DNA of 64,000 nt from JAICJR01 sp963848495 (GTDB taxonomy: Bacteria; Actinomycetota; Thermoleophilia; Solirubrobacterales; Thermoleophilaceae), in contig CAWKDV010000004.1 of NCBI GenBank assembly GCA_963848495.1, positions 1,984,001 through 2,048,000 of the forward strand, read 5' to 3'. A program made the translations under genes and the position numbers. The notes beneath the pieces are model-generated. The model was given only the letters and a program-made list of their open reading frames with translations, was not told the origin of the DNA and did no database searches. This document shows positions 1 to 7,649 of the stretch, piece after piece (position 1 is the stretch's first letter; each line of letters starts with the position of its first letter).

Positions 1-1521
1 GACGACGTAGTACGCGGCCACCTCGAGCCGCTCGGGGAGACGCCCATCCAGCTCGACGGTGAGCCGGACGGGAAGGGTGGCTCGAGCGGTGAGCGACTCG
101 AGCGCGACCGCCAGGCCGTGGCCGGTCACCACCGCCGGGTGGATGCCACGCGCAACGGCGCGGAGCTCCTCCAGAGACTGCGCTATCTCCGCACGCGCCT
201 GGTCGAGCTGGGTCTTCGTCTCGGGATCGTCTGCCAGCCGCTGCTCGAGCCGCCCCAGCTCGAGCGAGAGAGCGATCAGGCGTTGCTGGGCACCATCGTG
301 GAGGTTGCGCTCGAGGCGCTGGCGTTCGAGCTGTCCGGCCTCGATCACCCGCCGCCGCGATCCGCGCAGCTCTTCGAGGCGGGCGTTGAGCTCCGCGTGG
401 AGCCGGCCGTTCTCGAGCGCGATCGCGGCCGCCGCCCGGACGCCGTCCAGCAGCTGGGGCTCGTCCGCCAGCGAGGCATCGTGGATCAACACGGCCATGC
501 GCTCTCCGTCCCGGTCGATGAGCGTGCTGGCTCGGCCGGAATCGGGTTCGGGCAGCTCGATCGGACGGCCCTGCCCGTCGACCCAGCGGCCGAACTCCGG
601 CAGCCAGTACGCGACGGTCAGCGACTCGTCCCGAAGAGCGTCGGCGAGGGCCTCGCGCAGATCGCCGGGAGCAGGGTCCGCGCGCAACCGCACGAGCAGG
701 TCGCCGAGGGTCGAGTGGGAGAGGTGCGCGTTGAGGAGGCCGACCAGGAAGGCAATCGGCGCGACGCCGATGATCCCGAACGTGACCCTCCGGATCGTCT
801 CGAACTCGGGCCACTCGAAGGCGCCGGCCAGCAGCAGCACCGCTGTCGCCACGAGCCCGAGCGCGAACGAGTCGACGAAGAGCGCGATCCGGGGCCGAAG
901 CGGCCGGACCGAGCCGCGCCTGCGGCCGGCGAGCAGGACCAGGGCCGCCAGGCACACGGCGCTCAGCGTGATCAACTGGACGTCCTCCATCGTCTGGACC
1001 ACCCCGGACCCCGGCACCAGCGCGAGCACGTTCCTCGCCTCGGCGCCTCCGAGCAGCATCTTGGCGAGCTGGACGCCTATCGCCGCCGCATAACCCGCCG
1101 CCACGACCACCCGCTCGGGTTCCCCCTCGAGCCTGCCGGTCGGGAACGCCAGGAACAGGTGGACGAGGAGCGCGGCGGGCAGCAGGTCGAATGCCAGCCC
1201 GACCGTGTACGGCAGGCCGGCGCTCGACCACTGCAGGCTCGACAGGAACATCGTGAAGCCCGCGCCCACCATCAGCGGCCCGAAGCGGCTGTCGGGCCGC
1301 CGCGACCAGGCGATCACGCCCGCGACTATGTACGGCAGCGTGATCCAGTTGAGGAGCGCGGCCTGCAGCCCGCGCTCGGACAGCTCATCGCTTGCGAACG
1401 CCAGCTGGAACGAGCCGAGCGCGGCGGCGCAGGCAATGCCGACGATGAGCCAGCGAACGAAGTTGGCCGGCGGGGCGGTGCCGCCTTCACCCACTCCCTG
1501 AGCCAGTGCGGGAGCGGTCAT
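1..1521 (-). CDS. Sensor histidine kinase, NarL/DesK class (3' end beyond window)
   Basis: Membrane sensor kinase of a two-component system. The frame opens at ATG 1521 and runs off the left edge; 507 codons are visible. Roughly residues 20-230 hold several hydrophobic segments, so the sensor part is membrane-embedded. A GAF-like/linker region and a Glu/Arg-rich helix follow. The phosphoacceptor helix ERNLHDGAQQRLIALSL, with His408, is the signature of HisKA_3 kinases, which pair with LuxR-type response regulators. Sequence after RLEVAAYYVV, which should be the HATPase domain, lies outside the window, as presumably does the partner regulator. The rightward frames here are antisense shadows. 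The family call is firm; the signal is unknown. Confidence 0.9.
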   Translation of the reverse strand, partial: MTAPALAQGVGEGGTAPPANFVRWLIVGIACAAALGSFQLAFASDELSERGLQAALLNWITLPYIVAGVIAWSRRPDSRFGPLMVGAGFTMFLSSLQWSSAGLPYTVGLAFDLLPAALLVHLFLAFPTGRLEGEPERVVVAAGYAAAIGVQLAKMLLGGAEARNVLALVPGSGVVQTMEDVQLITLSAVCLAALVLLAGRRRGSVRPLRPRIALFVDSFALGLVATAVLLLAGAFEWPEFETIRRVTFGIIGVAPIAFLVGLLNAHLSHSTLGDLLVRLRADPAPGDLREALADALRDESLTVAYWLPEFGRWVDGQGRPIELPEPDSGRASTLIDRDGERMAVLIHDASLADEPQLLDGVRAAAAIALENGRLHAELNARLEELRGSRRRVIEAGQLERQRLERNLHDGAQQRLIALSLELGRLEQRLADDPETKTQLDQARAEIAQSLEELRAVARGIHPAVVTGHGLAVALESLTARATLPVRLTVELDGRLPERLEVAAYYVV

Positions 1522-1646
1522 GTCGCTCTTTCCTGTCGGAGCTACGTTGCCCTAAGCAGGCATCATCCCGGAACTGCGTGGCATCGCGCAAGAGGCCCCG
1601 GCCGGTGCAACCATGACCGGCCAGGATGGGTCGACTGCTCGCCTAA

Positions 1647-2159
1647 GTGGAGATGCAGCCACGCCAATTGCCATACGTGGACCCGGGGAGACCTCGGAGC
1701 GTCGTCTACCGCGCGTACGTGCGGCTCGCCGGCACGCGCCCGATGGGCTGGGTTTCGAGGCAGGTGGTGTGGCGGGTCGATCCGGTTCTGCTCCGGCTCA
1801 GCGGGGGGCGGCTCGGAATGGGGCTGCTGCTCCCCACCGCGCTGCTCGAGACACGGGGCGCGCGCACCGGGCAGCTGCGGCGTAACGGAGTGATCTACTT
1901 CCACGACGGCAGCCGTGTGACGATCATCGCCTCGAAGCTCGGCATGCCGGAGCATCCGGCCTGGTTCCACAACCTCCGCGCCCATCCCGAGGTGGCGCTC
2001 GGCGGTCAGCCGTTCCGCGCCGAGGTGATCGTCGATCGGAGCGAGCGCGCGCGTCTGTGGCAGCTCGCCGACCGCGTCTTCCCGGCGTACGCCGCCTACC
2101 GCAGGCGGTGCGAGCGCTCGGGCCGCACCATCCCCATCGTCCAGCTCATCCCTCGCTAG
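1647..2159 (+). CDS. Nitroreductase / deazaflavin (F420)-dependent oxidoreductase family protein
   Basis: A 170-residue protein of the DUF385/Ddn-like family, whose members reduce substrates with the deazaflavin cofactor F420 (family knowledge). Seen here: the block LLETRGARTGQLRRNGVIYF followed by ASKLGMPEHPAWFHNLRAHP, the usual cofactor-binding pattern, and a conserved ending with a Pro-rich I-P-I-V-Q-L-I-P-R. Start is GTG 1647 or ATG 1653; neither has a strong ribosome site. It stands alone, divergent from the histidine kinase and convergent with the MOSC gene. The substrate cannot be inferred. Confidence 0.85.
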   Translation: MEMQPRQLPYVDPGRPRSVVYRAYVRLAGTRPMGWVSRQVVWRVDPVLLRLSGGRLGMGLLLPTALLETRGARTGQLRRNGVIYFHDGSRVTIIASKLGMPEHPAWFHNLRAHPEVALGGQPFRAEVIVDRSERARLWQLADRVFPAYAAYRRRCERSGRTIPIVQLIPR

Positions 2160-2177
2160 AGCCGCAGGACGGCGCCC

Positions 2178-3910
2178 TCACAGGTCGAGCGTGACCTCAG
2201 TCGCCGGCTGCGAGCAGCAGACGAGGACGCGGCCGTCTCCGGGCGGTTCGAGCGGTTCGGTCGTGTAGGCGATGTCGCCGCTCACCAGCCCGGTTTCGCA
2301 GGTGTGGCAGACACCGGTGCGGCAGCTGAAGCTGGCAGGGACGTCGCAGGCCTCCGCGAGCTCGAGCAGGCTGCCGTAGCTCGGGTCCCAGGCGACCGTG
2401 AGGTTGCTGCGCGCGAAGGAGACCGTGGGACCCGGTCCGGGTGCGCCTGGCGGCAGGTGGGGCTCGTGATGGTCCCCGGGCACCACGCCGGGGGCGACCG
2501 CCGAGGTGGCGCCGAACGTCTCCGTCGCGACGCGCTCGGGTGGGACGCCGCCGGCGGTGAGCGCGGCGGAGAACGCTCGCATGAAGGCATCGGGCCCGCA
2601 CAGGTAGTACTCGGCGTCCGCTGGGATGTGCGCGCCGGCGAGCGTGTCGATGCTGAGCCTCCCCACGGCGTCGAATGCCTGTCCCGGCTCGTCGCCCGGC
2701 AGCGGGCGGCTGTAGGTGACGATCCGGTGGGAGTTCGGGAGCTCGGCGAGCAGCGAGTCGGCCTCGCGAGCGAAGACGTGCTCCTCGCTGTTGCGGGCCC
2801 GTGCAGCCACCAGACTTCGCGCTCGCTCCGGGCGCGCGCGAGCGCCTGGAGCATTGCCAGCACCGGGGTTGCGCCGACGCCGGCGCTGAGCAGCACGATC
2901 GCCCGCTCGCCGGCGCGCAGCACGAAGCTGCCGCGCGGGGCGGCCGTGTCGATCAGGTCCCCTTCGTGCACATGGGCGTGCACGTAGTGGCTCCCCACGC
3001 CGTCCGGTTCGAGCTTGACGCTGACACGGAAGCCGTGCGCGTCGGCGACCGAGGAGAGCGAGTAGCTGCGGATCAGCGGCGCCTGGCCCGCGCGGCCGGG
3101 TTGCAGCCGGAGCGTGAGGTACTGGCCGGGGAGCGAAGCGGGAACCGGCTGCCCGCTCGCCGGGACGAGCCGCACCGAGACGACCGTGCTGGTCTCGCGC
3201 TCCACGGACTCGACCCGGAGTGGCTCGAACCCCTCCCACGCGGCGCTCTTCTGCTCCCTCTGCTCGAGCAGCTCCCTGAACGAGCCCTTCCAGCCCTCGC
3301 TGAGCGCCGGGATGCGCAGCGCGCGCTCGAGCTTCCCGGGCGAGCGGTTGGGCAGGTACAGAAGCCCGTCGATGTCGGCGACGGAGATCTGCTCCTCACC
3401 CGTTTTGATCCGGGTGATCTCGTCGCCCGCCTGCACCAACCCCTCCTGGAGCACGCGCAGGTAGAACCCGGGCCGGTGGCGGGCCACGAGCAGCGATGGC
3501 ATCGCCGGCTCCTGCATGCGGATGCCCACCCGGAAGCACGTGACGCGTGGCTGGGTGACCTCGAAGAGCGCCTCGCCGATCCGGTAGCGGTCGCCTATGC
3601 AGACCTCGTCGTCGGCGAGCCCCTCGACGGTGAAGTTCTCGCCGAACTGGCCGTAGCTGAAGTCGTCTCTGCCGAGCTCGCGCTCCCAGTAGCGGTAGGA
3701 CTCGATCTGGTAGACGAACACGGCGCGGTGCTCGCCGCCGTGTCCCGCGCGGTCAGCCTGGTCGTCGCCGTCGATGTTGATCCGCCGGACCATGCGCGGC
3801 CCCTCGACGGCGTCCTTCCAGATGGCCGTGCGGACGGTCTTCCCCTCCCAGGCGACCTCGCGCGGCAGTCCGACGTTGACCGAGAGCAGCTGTCCCACGA
3901 CTGCGTCCAC
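2178..3910 (-). CDS. MOSC domain-ferredoxin reductase fusion, interrupted by a frameshift
   Basis: About 577 residues if repaired. The N-terminal ~210 residues form a YiiM-like MOSC domain with the conserved Cys in TQPRVTCFRVG, a fold used to carry Mo- or S-containing ligands. Then come FAD-binding and NAD-binding domains (IRSYSLSS; LLSAGVGATPVLAML) and a C-terminal plant-type 2Fe-2S ferredoxin domain with Cys spacing C-x4-C-x2-C and a distal CC (SCRTGVCHTCETG, LVCCSQP). The reading frame breaks at about 2795-2800: VWWLHG is in one frame and ARNSEEHVFAREAD in the next. One extra G in the GGG run restores it. Start GTG 3910 lies 1 nt after the FkbM stop, so it is probably translationally coupled. 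Either a sequence error or a recent inactivation. Confidence 0.85.
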
Positions 3911-3911
3911 G

Positions 3912-4703
3912 TTAACGGTGAGGCCGCTGCGTGCCCGGGGAGCGGATGAAGAGGCCGTCGAGCTCGATCACCCCGAGCTCCCCGTCTCGCATGACCGTGG
4001 TGAGGTGCGCCGGCCGGAACCCCTTGGCCTCCAGCCAGGCAAGGGCGTCCAGCCAGCCCACCGCGCCGTCGTAGATCGGCTGCACCGAAAGCTCGACCTG
4101 CAGTGCGAGAACGCGATCGAGAACGTGTTCGGCGCCCTCGATCACATGAAGGTCCCATCCCTGCGTGTCCGTCTTGAGCAGCACGCGGGGATCCGGGACG
4201 TGCTGCACGAGCCGGTCGAACACCGCATCGAGCCGCTCCACCTGCACCTCCTCCTCGCGCTCGACCGCGCTGGTGCCGAACACCTGAAGCGAGAAGCGCG
4301 TGGGGCGGAGGAACGAGGAGAAGTTCGTCGCCCGCGCCACCTGCAACCGCTCGCGGCCGGACTCCCTCCCGAGGGCCAGTCGATGCACGCGCCAGGCCGG
4401 GTCGCCCTCCGCCTGCCGCTCCAAGACTCGAAACGACTCCGCCGAGGGCTCCAGAGAGACGATCTCGCCGCGGTAGCCGGCGTTGCGTAGGAGCCGTCCG
4501 TACTCCCCGCGATGCGCGCCGACGTCGATCACGCAGTTCACCCCGATCCGCTCGATCAGGGCGCGGAGCAGCAGACGCTGGGCAGCGACCTCGACCGGCT
4601 GCGGTACGCCGATGTCGCGAGGCGGCCGATCCTTGAACAGCGTGTAGCCCGCTCGCCCGAGCAGCGTCTGAAGCGGCGCTTTCAGACGGTCCGCGGCGGT
4701 CAT
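3912..4703 (-). CDS. FkbM family methyltransferase
   Basis: SAM-dependent methyltransferase, 263 residues, usual for the FkbM family, whose members often O-methylate sugars or glycolipids. The SAM-binding motif is VIDVGAHRGEYGRLLR near residue 57, followed by the acidic VSLEPSAESF. The family-typical KTDTQGWDLHVIEGAE near residue 173 is also present. ATG 4703 overlaps the stop of the upstream glycosyltransferase (ATGA). The MOSC fusion gene follows after 1 nt, so the three genes form one leftward operon. A glycan substrate is inferred from the glycosyltransferase neighbour only. Confidence 0.9.
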   Translation of the reverse strand: MTAADRLKAPLQTLLGRAGYTLFKDRPPRDIGVPQPVEVAAQRLLLRALIERIGVNCVIDVGAHRGEYGRLLRNAGYRGEIVSLEPSAESFRVLERQAEGDPAWRVHRLALGRESGRERLQVARATNFSSFLRPTRFSLQVFGTSAVEREEEVQVERLDAVFDRLVQHVPDPRVLLKTDTQGWDLHVIEGAEHVLDRVLALQVELSVQPIYDGAVGWLDALAWLEAKGFRPAHLTTVMRDGELGVIELDGLFIRSPGTQRPHR

Positions 4704-5611
4704 CGCGATCGCACGATCTGATCGAGCTGATCGAGCACGGCGCCGTCCACGGTCGTGTCGAACTTGCGCGCGAAGTCCGCGCCCGAGCCCACGATCCGGT
4801 CAAGGTCACGAGTGCACAGGACCGCGGGGCTCGACGCTCCGGGGCTCCACGACAGGAAGCGGCGGGTGTCGCCGGACAGGCGGAGGCCCGGTTCGGCGTA
4901 CAGGACCGTGTGGGGGAAGGACTCCGTCGCAAGCGGCGTCCGGCGGTAGTGGCGCAGCAGAGCGGCGCGGTCGCGCGCCGCGCGAACGACAGTCTCGACC
5001 GCCGAACGGGAAAGCGTGAGCCAGTCCGACCCGATCCGGCAGGGGAGCGCGGCGGAGAACGCCGTGCGGCAGCGGCGGCCGAGCAGCGCGCCCCATGGCA
5101 TGTCGAGCAGCGTCACGACGGGCCGCGCTGCCTCGATGATCCGTCGCACCGCACGTCCGGGTTCCGGGATCGGCCTGTAGCTGTAGAAGTACCGTCGCGC
5201 GAACTGGTCGACGTGCCGCCGGGCCAGCGGCGGCCGCCTCACCACGGCGCCCTCGACATAGGCGTCGTAGGGGCTCGCTGCGAGATCGTGCTCGATCGCT
5301 GACAGCGAGCGGGCAGGGTAGTCCTGGCCCGAGATGACCACCAGCCAATCGAAGGCGACGCGGTCGGCGGCCCAGTTCAAGGAGCGCAGAAGCATGTCGA
5401 GCTGCGACGTCCAGCCCCATCGAACGGGCGCGGGCGGGTGGATCAACTCGACCCCACCGAGGCGACCCAGTGCGCGCTCGTCCAATTTGGAGGCGTGATC
5501 GTCGTGGTGAATGACGAGAGGCGCCGCGGGGCTGCCGGCGCGTAGCGTCGCCGCCAGCCGAAGCACTTGATCGGGGAGGCGATGCGAGAGCACCAGGTAC
5601 GCCACCGTCAC
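4700..5611 (-). CDS. GT14-like beta-1,6-N-acetylglucosaminyltransferase (Core-2/I-branching family)
   Basis: About 303 residues from GTG 5611 (GTG 5605 and ATG 5647 are alternatives). The protein opens with VAYLVLSHRLPDQVLRLAATL and carries FDWLVVISGQDYPARSL, the hallmark of the Core-2/I-branching GT14 family. Later comes SDWLTLSRSAVETVV, matching the family's second conserved block, then PLATESFPHTVL with the catalytic-region Glu. Bacterial members transfer sugars (xylose or GlcNAc-type) to glycans; the exact donor is unknown. It heads an operon with FkbM and the MOSC fusion, and its 5' end faces the phosphoesterase fusion gene with only ~40 nt between starts. Confidence 0.85.
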   Translation of the reverse strand: MTVAYLVLSHRLPDQVLRLAATLRAGSPAAPLVIHHDDHASKLDERALGRLGGVELIHPPAPVRWGWTSQLDMLLRSLNWAADRVAFDWLVVISGQDYPARSLSAIEHDLAASPYDAYVEGAVVRRPPLARRHVDQFARRYFYSYRPIPEPGRAVRRIIEAARPVVTLLDMPWGALLGRRCRTAFSAALPCRIGSDWLTLSRSAVETVVRAARDRAALLRHYRRTPLATESFPHTVLYAEPGLRLSGDTRRFLSWSPGASSPAVLCTRDLDRIVGSGADFARKFDTTVDGAVLDQLDQIVRSR

Positions 5612-5653
5612 TGCGCGAGAGCGTATCCGGCGCCGGTCCGGCACCATGACCAC

Positions 5654-6343
5654 ATGCCCACGGCGATCCGCGCGACAGCTCCGGCCCCAGAGGGCGGGCT
5701 CGAGGACGTTGCGCGGCGCGCGCGCGAGCTCGGGCTCGCCGGCTGGGTGCGCGCGGAGGGAGACGCCGGGCTCCGCTTGCATGCGGAGGGCGACCGGGCC
5801 GCGATCGACGCGCTGCTGGCCGAGCTCGGCGGCGCTCAGTCGGAGCCCGCGCGCGTGGAGGGTCACGAGCAGTTCGCGGTCCGCGGCGTCCCCGCCGGCG
5901 TGTTCGTCGTGCAGGAGCACCAGGCCACCGCGCACCACTACGACGTCCGGCTCGAGGTGGACGGCGTGATGCGCTCCTGGGCGGTGCCGAAGGGGCCGTC
6001 CATGGATCCGGCGGTGAAGCGGCTGGCGGTGCAGGTCGACGACCACGCGCTGGCCCACAACGACTACGAGGGCCGCGGCGTGATCGTCTGGGACCGCGGC
6101 TCCTACGAGCAGGGCGGGCGCGTGCCCTGGCCGGAGGCCATCGAGCGCGGCCACGCGGTGTTCGTGCTGCACGGCGAGAAGCTGCAGGGCGGCTTCGCCC
6201 TACAGCGCACGGGCGGCGGGGAGAAGCCGCAGTGGCTTCTGATCAAGCGCCGCGACGAGTGGTCACAATCGGGCTCGGACGTGGTCGCCGAGCGCCCCGA
6301 GTCCGTGCTCAGCGCGCGCACGCTCGAGCAGACGCTGGCCTAG
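5654..6343 (+). CDS. Acylphosphatase-like domain fused to a LigD-type 3'-phosphoesterase domain
   Basis: 229 residues from ATG 5654. Residues ~75-200 match the DNA 3'-phosphoesterase (PE) domain of LigD: FVVQEHQATAHHYDVRLEVD, SWAVPKGPS, GRGVIVWDRGSYE, and KPQWLLIKRRDEW at the end. PE domains trim 3'-phosphates or ribonucleotides at breaks during bacterial end joining. No ligase or polymerase domain follows. The first ~65 residues resemble an acylphosphatase fold (DVARRARELGLAGWVRAEGD, HAEGDRAAIDALLAEL) but lack the catalytic VQGVGFR loop and the Asn after GWVR. No Ku gene is visible. Its stop TAG forms the arm of a palindrome shared with the convergent neighbour. Confidence 0.8.
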   Translation: MPTAIRATAPAPEGGLEDVARRARELGLAGWVRAEGDAGLRLHAEGDRAAIDALLAELGGAQSEPARVEGHEQFAVRGVPAGVFVVQEHQATAHHYDVRLEVDGVMRSWAVPKGPSMDPAVKRLAVQVDDHALAHNDYEGRGVIVWDRGSYEQGGRVPWPEAIERGHAVFVLHGEKLQGGFALQRTGGGEKPQWLLIKRRDEWSQSGSDVVAERPESVLSARTLEQTLA

Positions 6344-6364
6344 TGTCCTGAGCTCACGACACTA
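6341..6364. terminator. 24-bp near-perfect palindrome between convergent stops
   Basis: TAGTGTC and GACACTA flank a central C-TGAGCTCA-C. The outer TAG is the stop codon of the phosphoesterase gene, and its mirror CTA is the stop of the convergent copper-protein gene. A hairpin from either strand could act as a bidirectional terminator, although no T-tract is visible. A protein-binding site is possible. Confidence 0.5.
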
Positions 6365-6763
6365 ATCCATCGATGCGAGCAGGACCCGGCATGCCTTCTC
6401 GCAGCGGCGGCAGACCTCCTCGCAGACCCGGCAGTGATCGTGGTGAGGGGCGTGGCGGTGGCACTCGTCCCCGCTCGCGCGGCAGGCGACGACGCATGCT
6501 TCCAGCGCCGCGCGGATCACGCCGAGGTCCGGCTCGGTTTGCCGGGTGACCACATTGCCAACCGCTTCGCAGATGTCGGCGCAGTCGTGGCAGAGCCGAG
6601 CGCATCGCACGAGCTCCGCCACGTCCGGCTCGCCCAGGCAGGCGTCGGCGCAGGCCGTGCAGGTGGCGGCGCAGTCGAAGCAGTCGTCGATGCAGGCCAG
6701 GAGCAGTTCCCGGTCGAGGCCGATGGGCCGCGGATGACGCTCGATGATCTCTCTGACCGTCAC
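6362..6763 (-). CDS. Cys-rich four-helix-bundle copper-binding protein (Csp/DUF326-like)
   Basis: 133 residues from GTG 6763 with 18 cysteines, mostly in C-x2-C and C-x3-C spacings on predicted helices (LLACIDDCFDCAATCTACAD, RCEKACRV), plus a His-rich turn HRHAPHHDH. This matches cytosolic copper-storage proteins (Csp3-like), which bind many Cu(I) ions inside a four-helix bundle. No signal peptide is present, so the location is cytosolic. No copper pump or CsoR/CueR-type regulator is adjacent. Ferredoxin-like alternatives are unlikely given the helix pattern and lack of a Fe-S arrangement. Confidence 0.85.
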   Translation of the reverse strand: MTVREIIERHPRPIGLDRELLLACIDDCFDCAATCTACADACLGEPDVAELVRCARLCHDCADICEAVGNVVTRQTEPDLGVIRAALEACVVACRASGDECHRHAPHHDHCRVCEEVCRRCEKACRVLLASMD

Positions 6764-6822
6764 ACCCCTCTCCTCTCGTCTCGGGCACTATAAGCAGGCT
6801 CGCCATCGCGAAAGGAACCCCA

Positions 6823-7593
6823 ATGCCCGACTACGCCCCCGGCACCCCGTCCTGGGTCGAGCTGTCGTCGGCGGACACCGACGCCGCTGCCGCCTTCTAC
6901 TCCGAGCTGATGGGCTGGGGCTCCACCGAGCCCGGGCCGGTCGAGGAGACCGGCGGCTACCGCATGTTCCAGCAGAGCGGCAAGAATGTCGGCGGGCTGA
7001 TGGGCCACATGCAGGAGGGTCAGCCCACGGCGTGGGTGACCTACATCAGCGTTGCCGACGCCGACGAGACGGCGGGCAGGGTCAAGGCGGCGGGCGGCAG
7101 CGTCGTGGTCGAGCCGATGGACGTCATGGACCTGGGCCGCATGGCGTTCTTCGCCGATCCCACCGGCGCGGTGTTCGGGATCTGGCAGCCGCGGAGCTTC
7201 TCCGGCGCGGACTTGGTCAACGAGCCGGGCTCGCTGTGCTGGAACGAGGTGCTCACGCGCGACGCGGAGGCCGACAAGGGCTTCTACACCTCGGTCTTCC
7301 CCTGGAACGCAGGACGCCCCGGGTTCGAGGGCGCGCCCGACAGCTACACCGTCTGGGAGGTCGACGGGCGGCCGGTGGGGGGCATGATGCAGATGACCGA
7401 CGACTACTTCCCGGCCGAGGTCCCTCCGCACTGGAGCGTCTGCTTCGCGGTGGCCGACTGCGACGCCACGGTGGCCAAGGCGCGCGAGCTCGGCGCGACG
7501 ATCACCCAGGAGCCGATGGACATGCCGATCGGCCGTTTCGCCGGGATCCTCGACCCGCAGGGCGCCTCCTTCGCCGTGATGCAGATGCCCTAG
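6823..7593 (+). CDS. VOC family protein with two glyoxalase-like domains
   Basis: 256 residues with two vicinal-oxygen-chelate modules, residues ~8-120 and ~135-255. Each opens with a substrate-binding motif (PSWVELSSADTDAAAAFYSE; SLCWNEVLTRDAEADKGFYT) and closes with a D-P-x-G-A-x-F pattern (FADPTGAVFGIWQP; LDPQGASFAVMQMP). Duplicated VOC proteins of this kind are common in actinobacteria and are often called glyoxalase or bleomycin-resistance-like; the real substrate is unknown. The start has an upstream GAAAGGA. It lies 56 nt upstream of the demethylase-like gene, in the same direction. Confidence 0.88.
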   Translation: MPDYAPGTPSWVELSSADTDAAAAFYSELMGWGSTEPGPVEETGGYRMFQQSGKNVGGLMGHMQEGQPTAWVTYISVADADETAGRVKAAGGSVVVEPMDVMDLGRMAFFADPTGAVFGIWQPRSFSGADLVNEPGSLCWNEVLTRDAEADKGFYTSVFPWNAGRPGFEGAPDSYTVWEVDGRPVGGMMQMTDDYFPAEVPPHWSVCFAVADCDATVAKARELGATITQEPMDMPIGRFAGILDPQGASFAVMQMP

Positions 7594-7602
7594 CGGCGCG
7601 CA

Positions 7603-7616
7603 CGTTGTATACAACG
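7603..7616. promoter_or_regulatory. 14-bp perfect palindrome, candidate GntR-type operator
   Basis: CGTTGTATACAACG is a perfect palindrome with a TTGTATACAA core, the shape bound by many GntR/FadR-type repressors. It sits 33 nt before the ATG of the demethylase-like gene, so it could control it. No GntR gene is in the window. Confidence 0.5.
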
Positions 7617-7649
7617 AGGCGAGCGCTGTCCGCGAAGGAGGAGAAAGCC

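Noticed and set aside
118..1893. Open frame of 591 codons on the plus strand
   Set aside because: Antisense shadow of the histidine kinase; composition is Arg/Glu/Ala-rich without domains.
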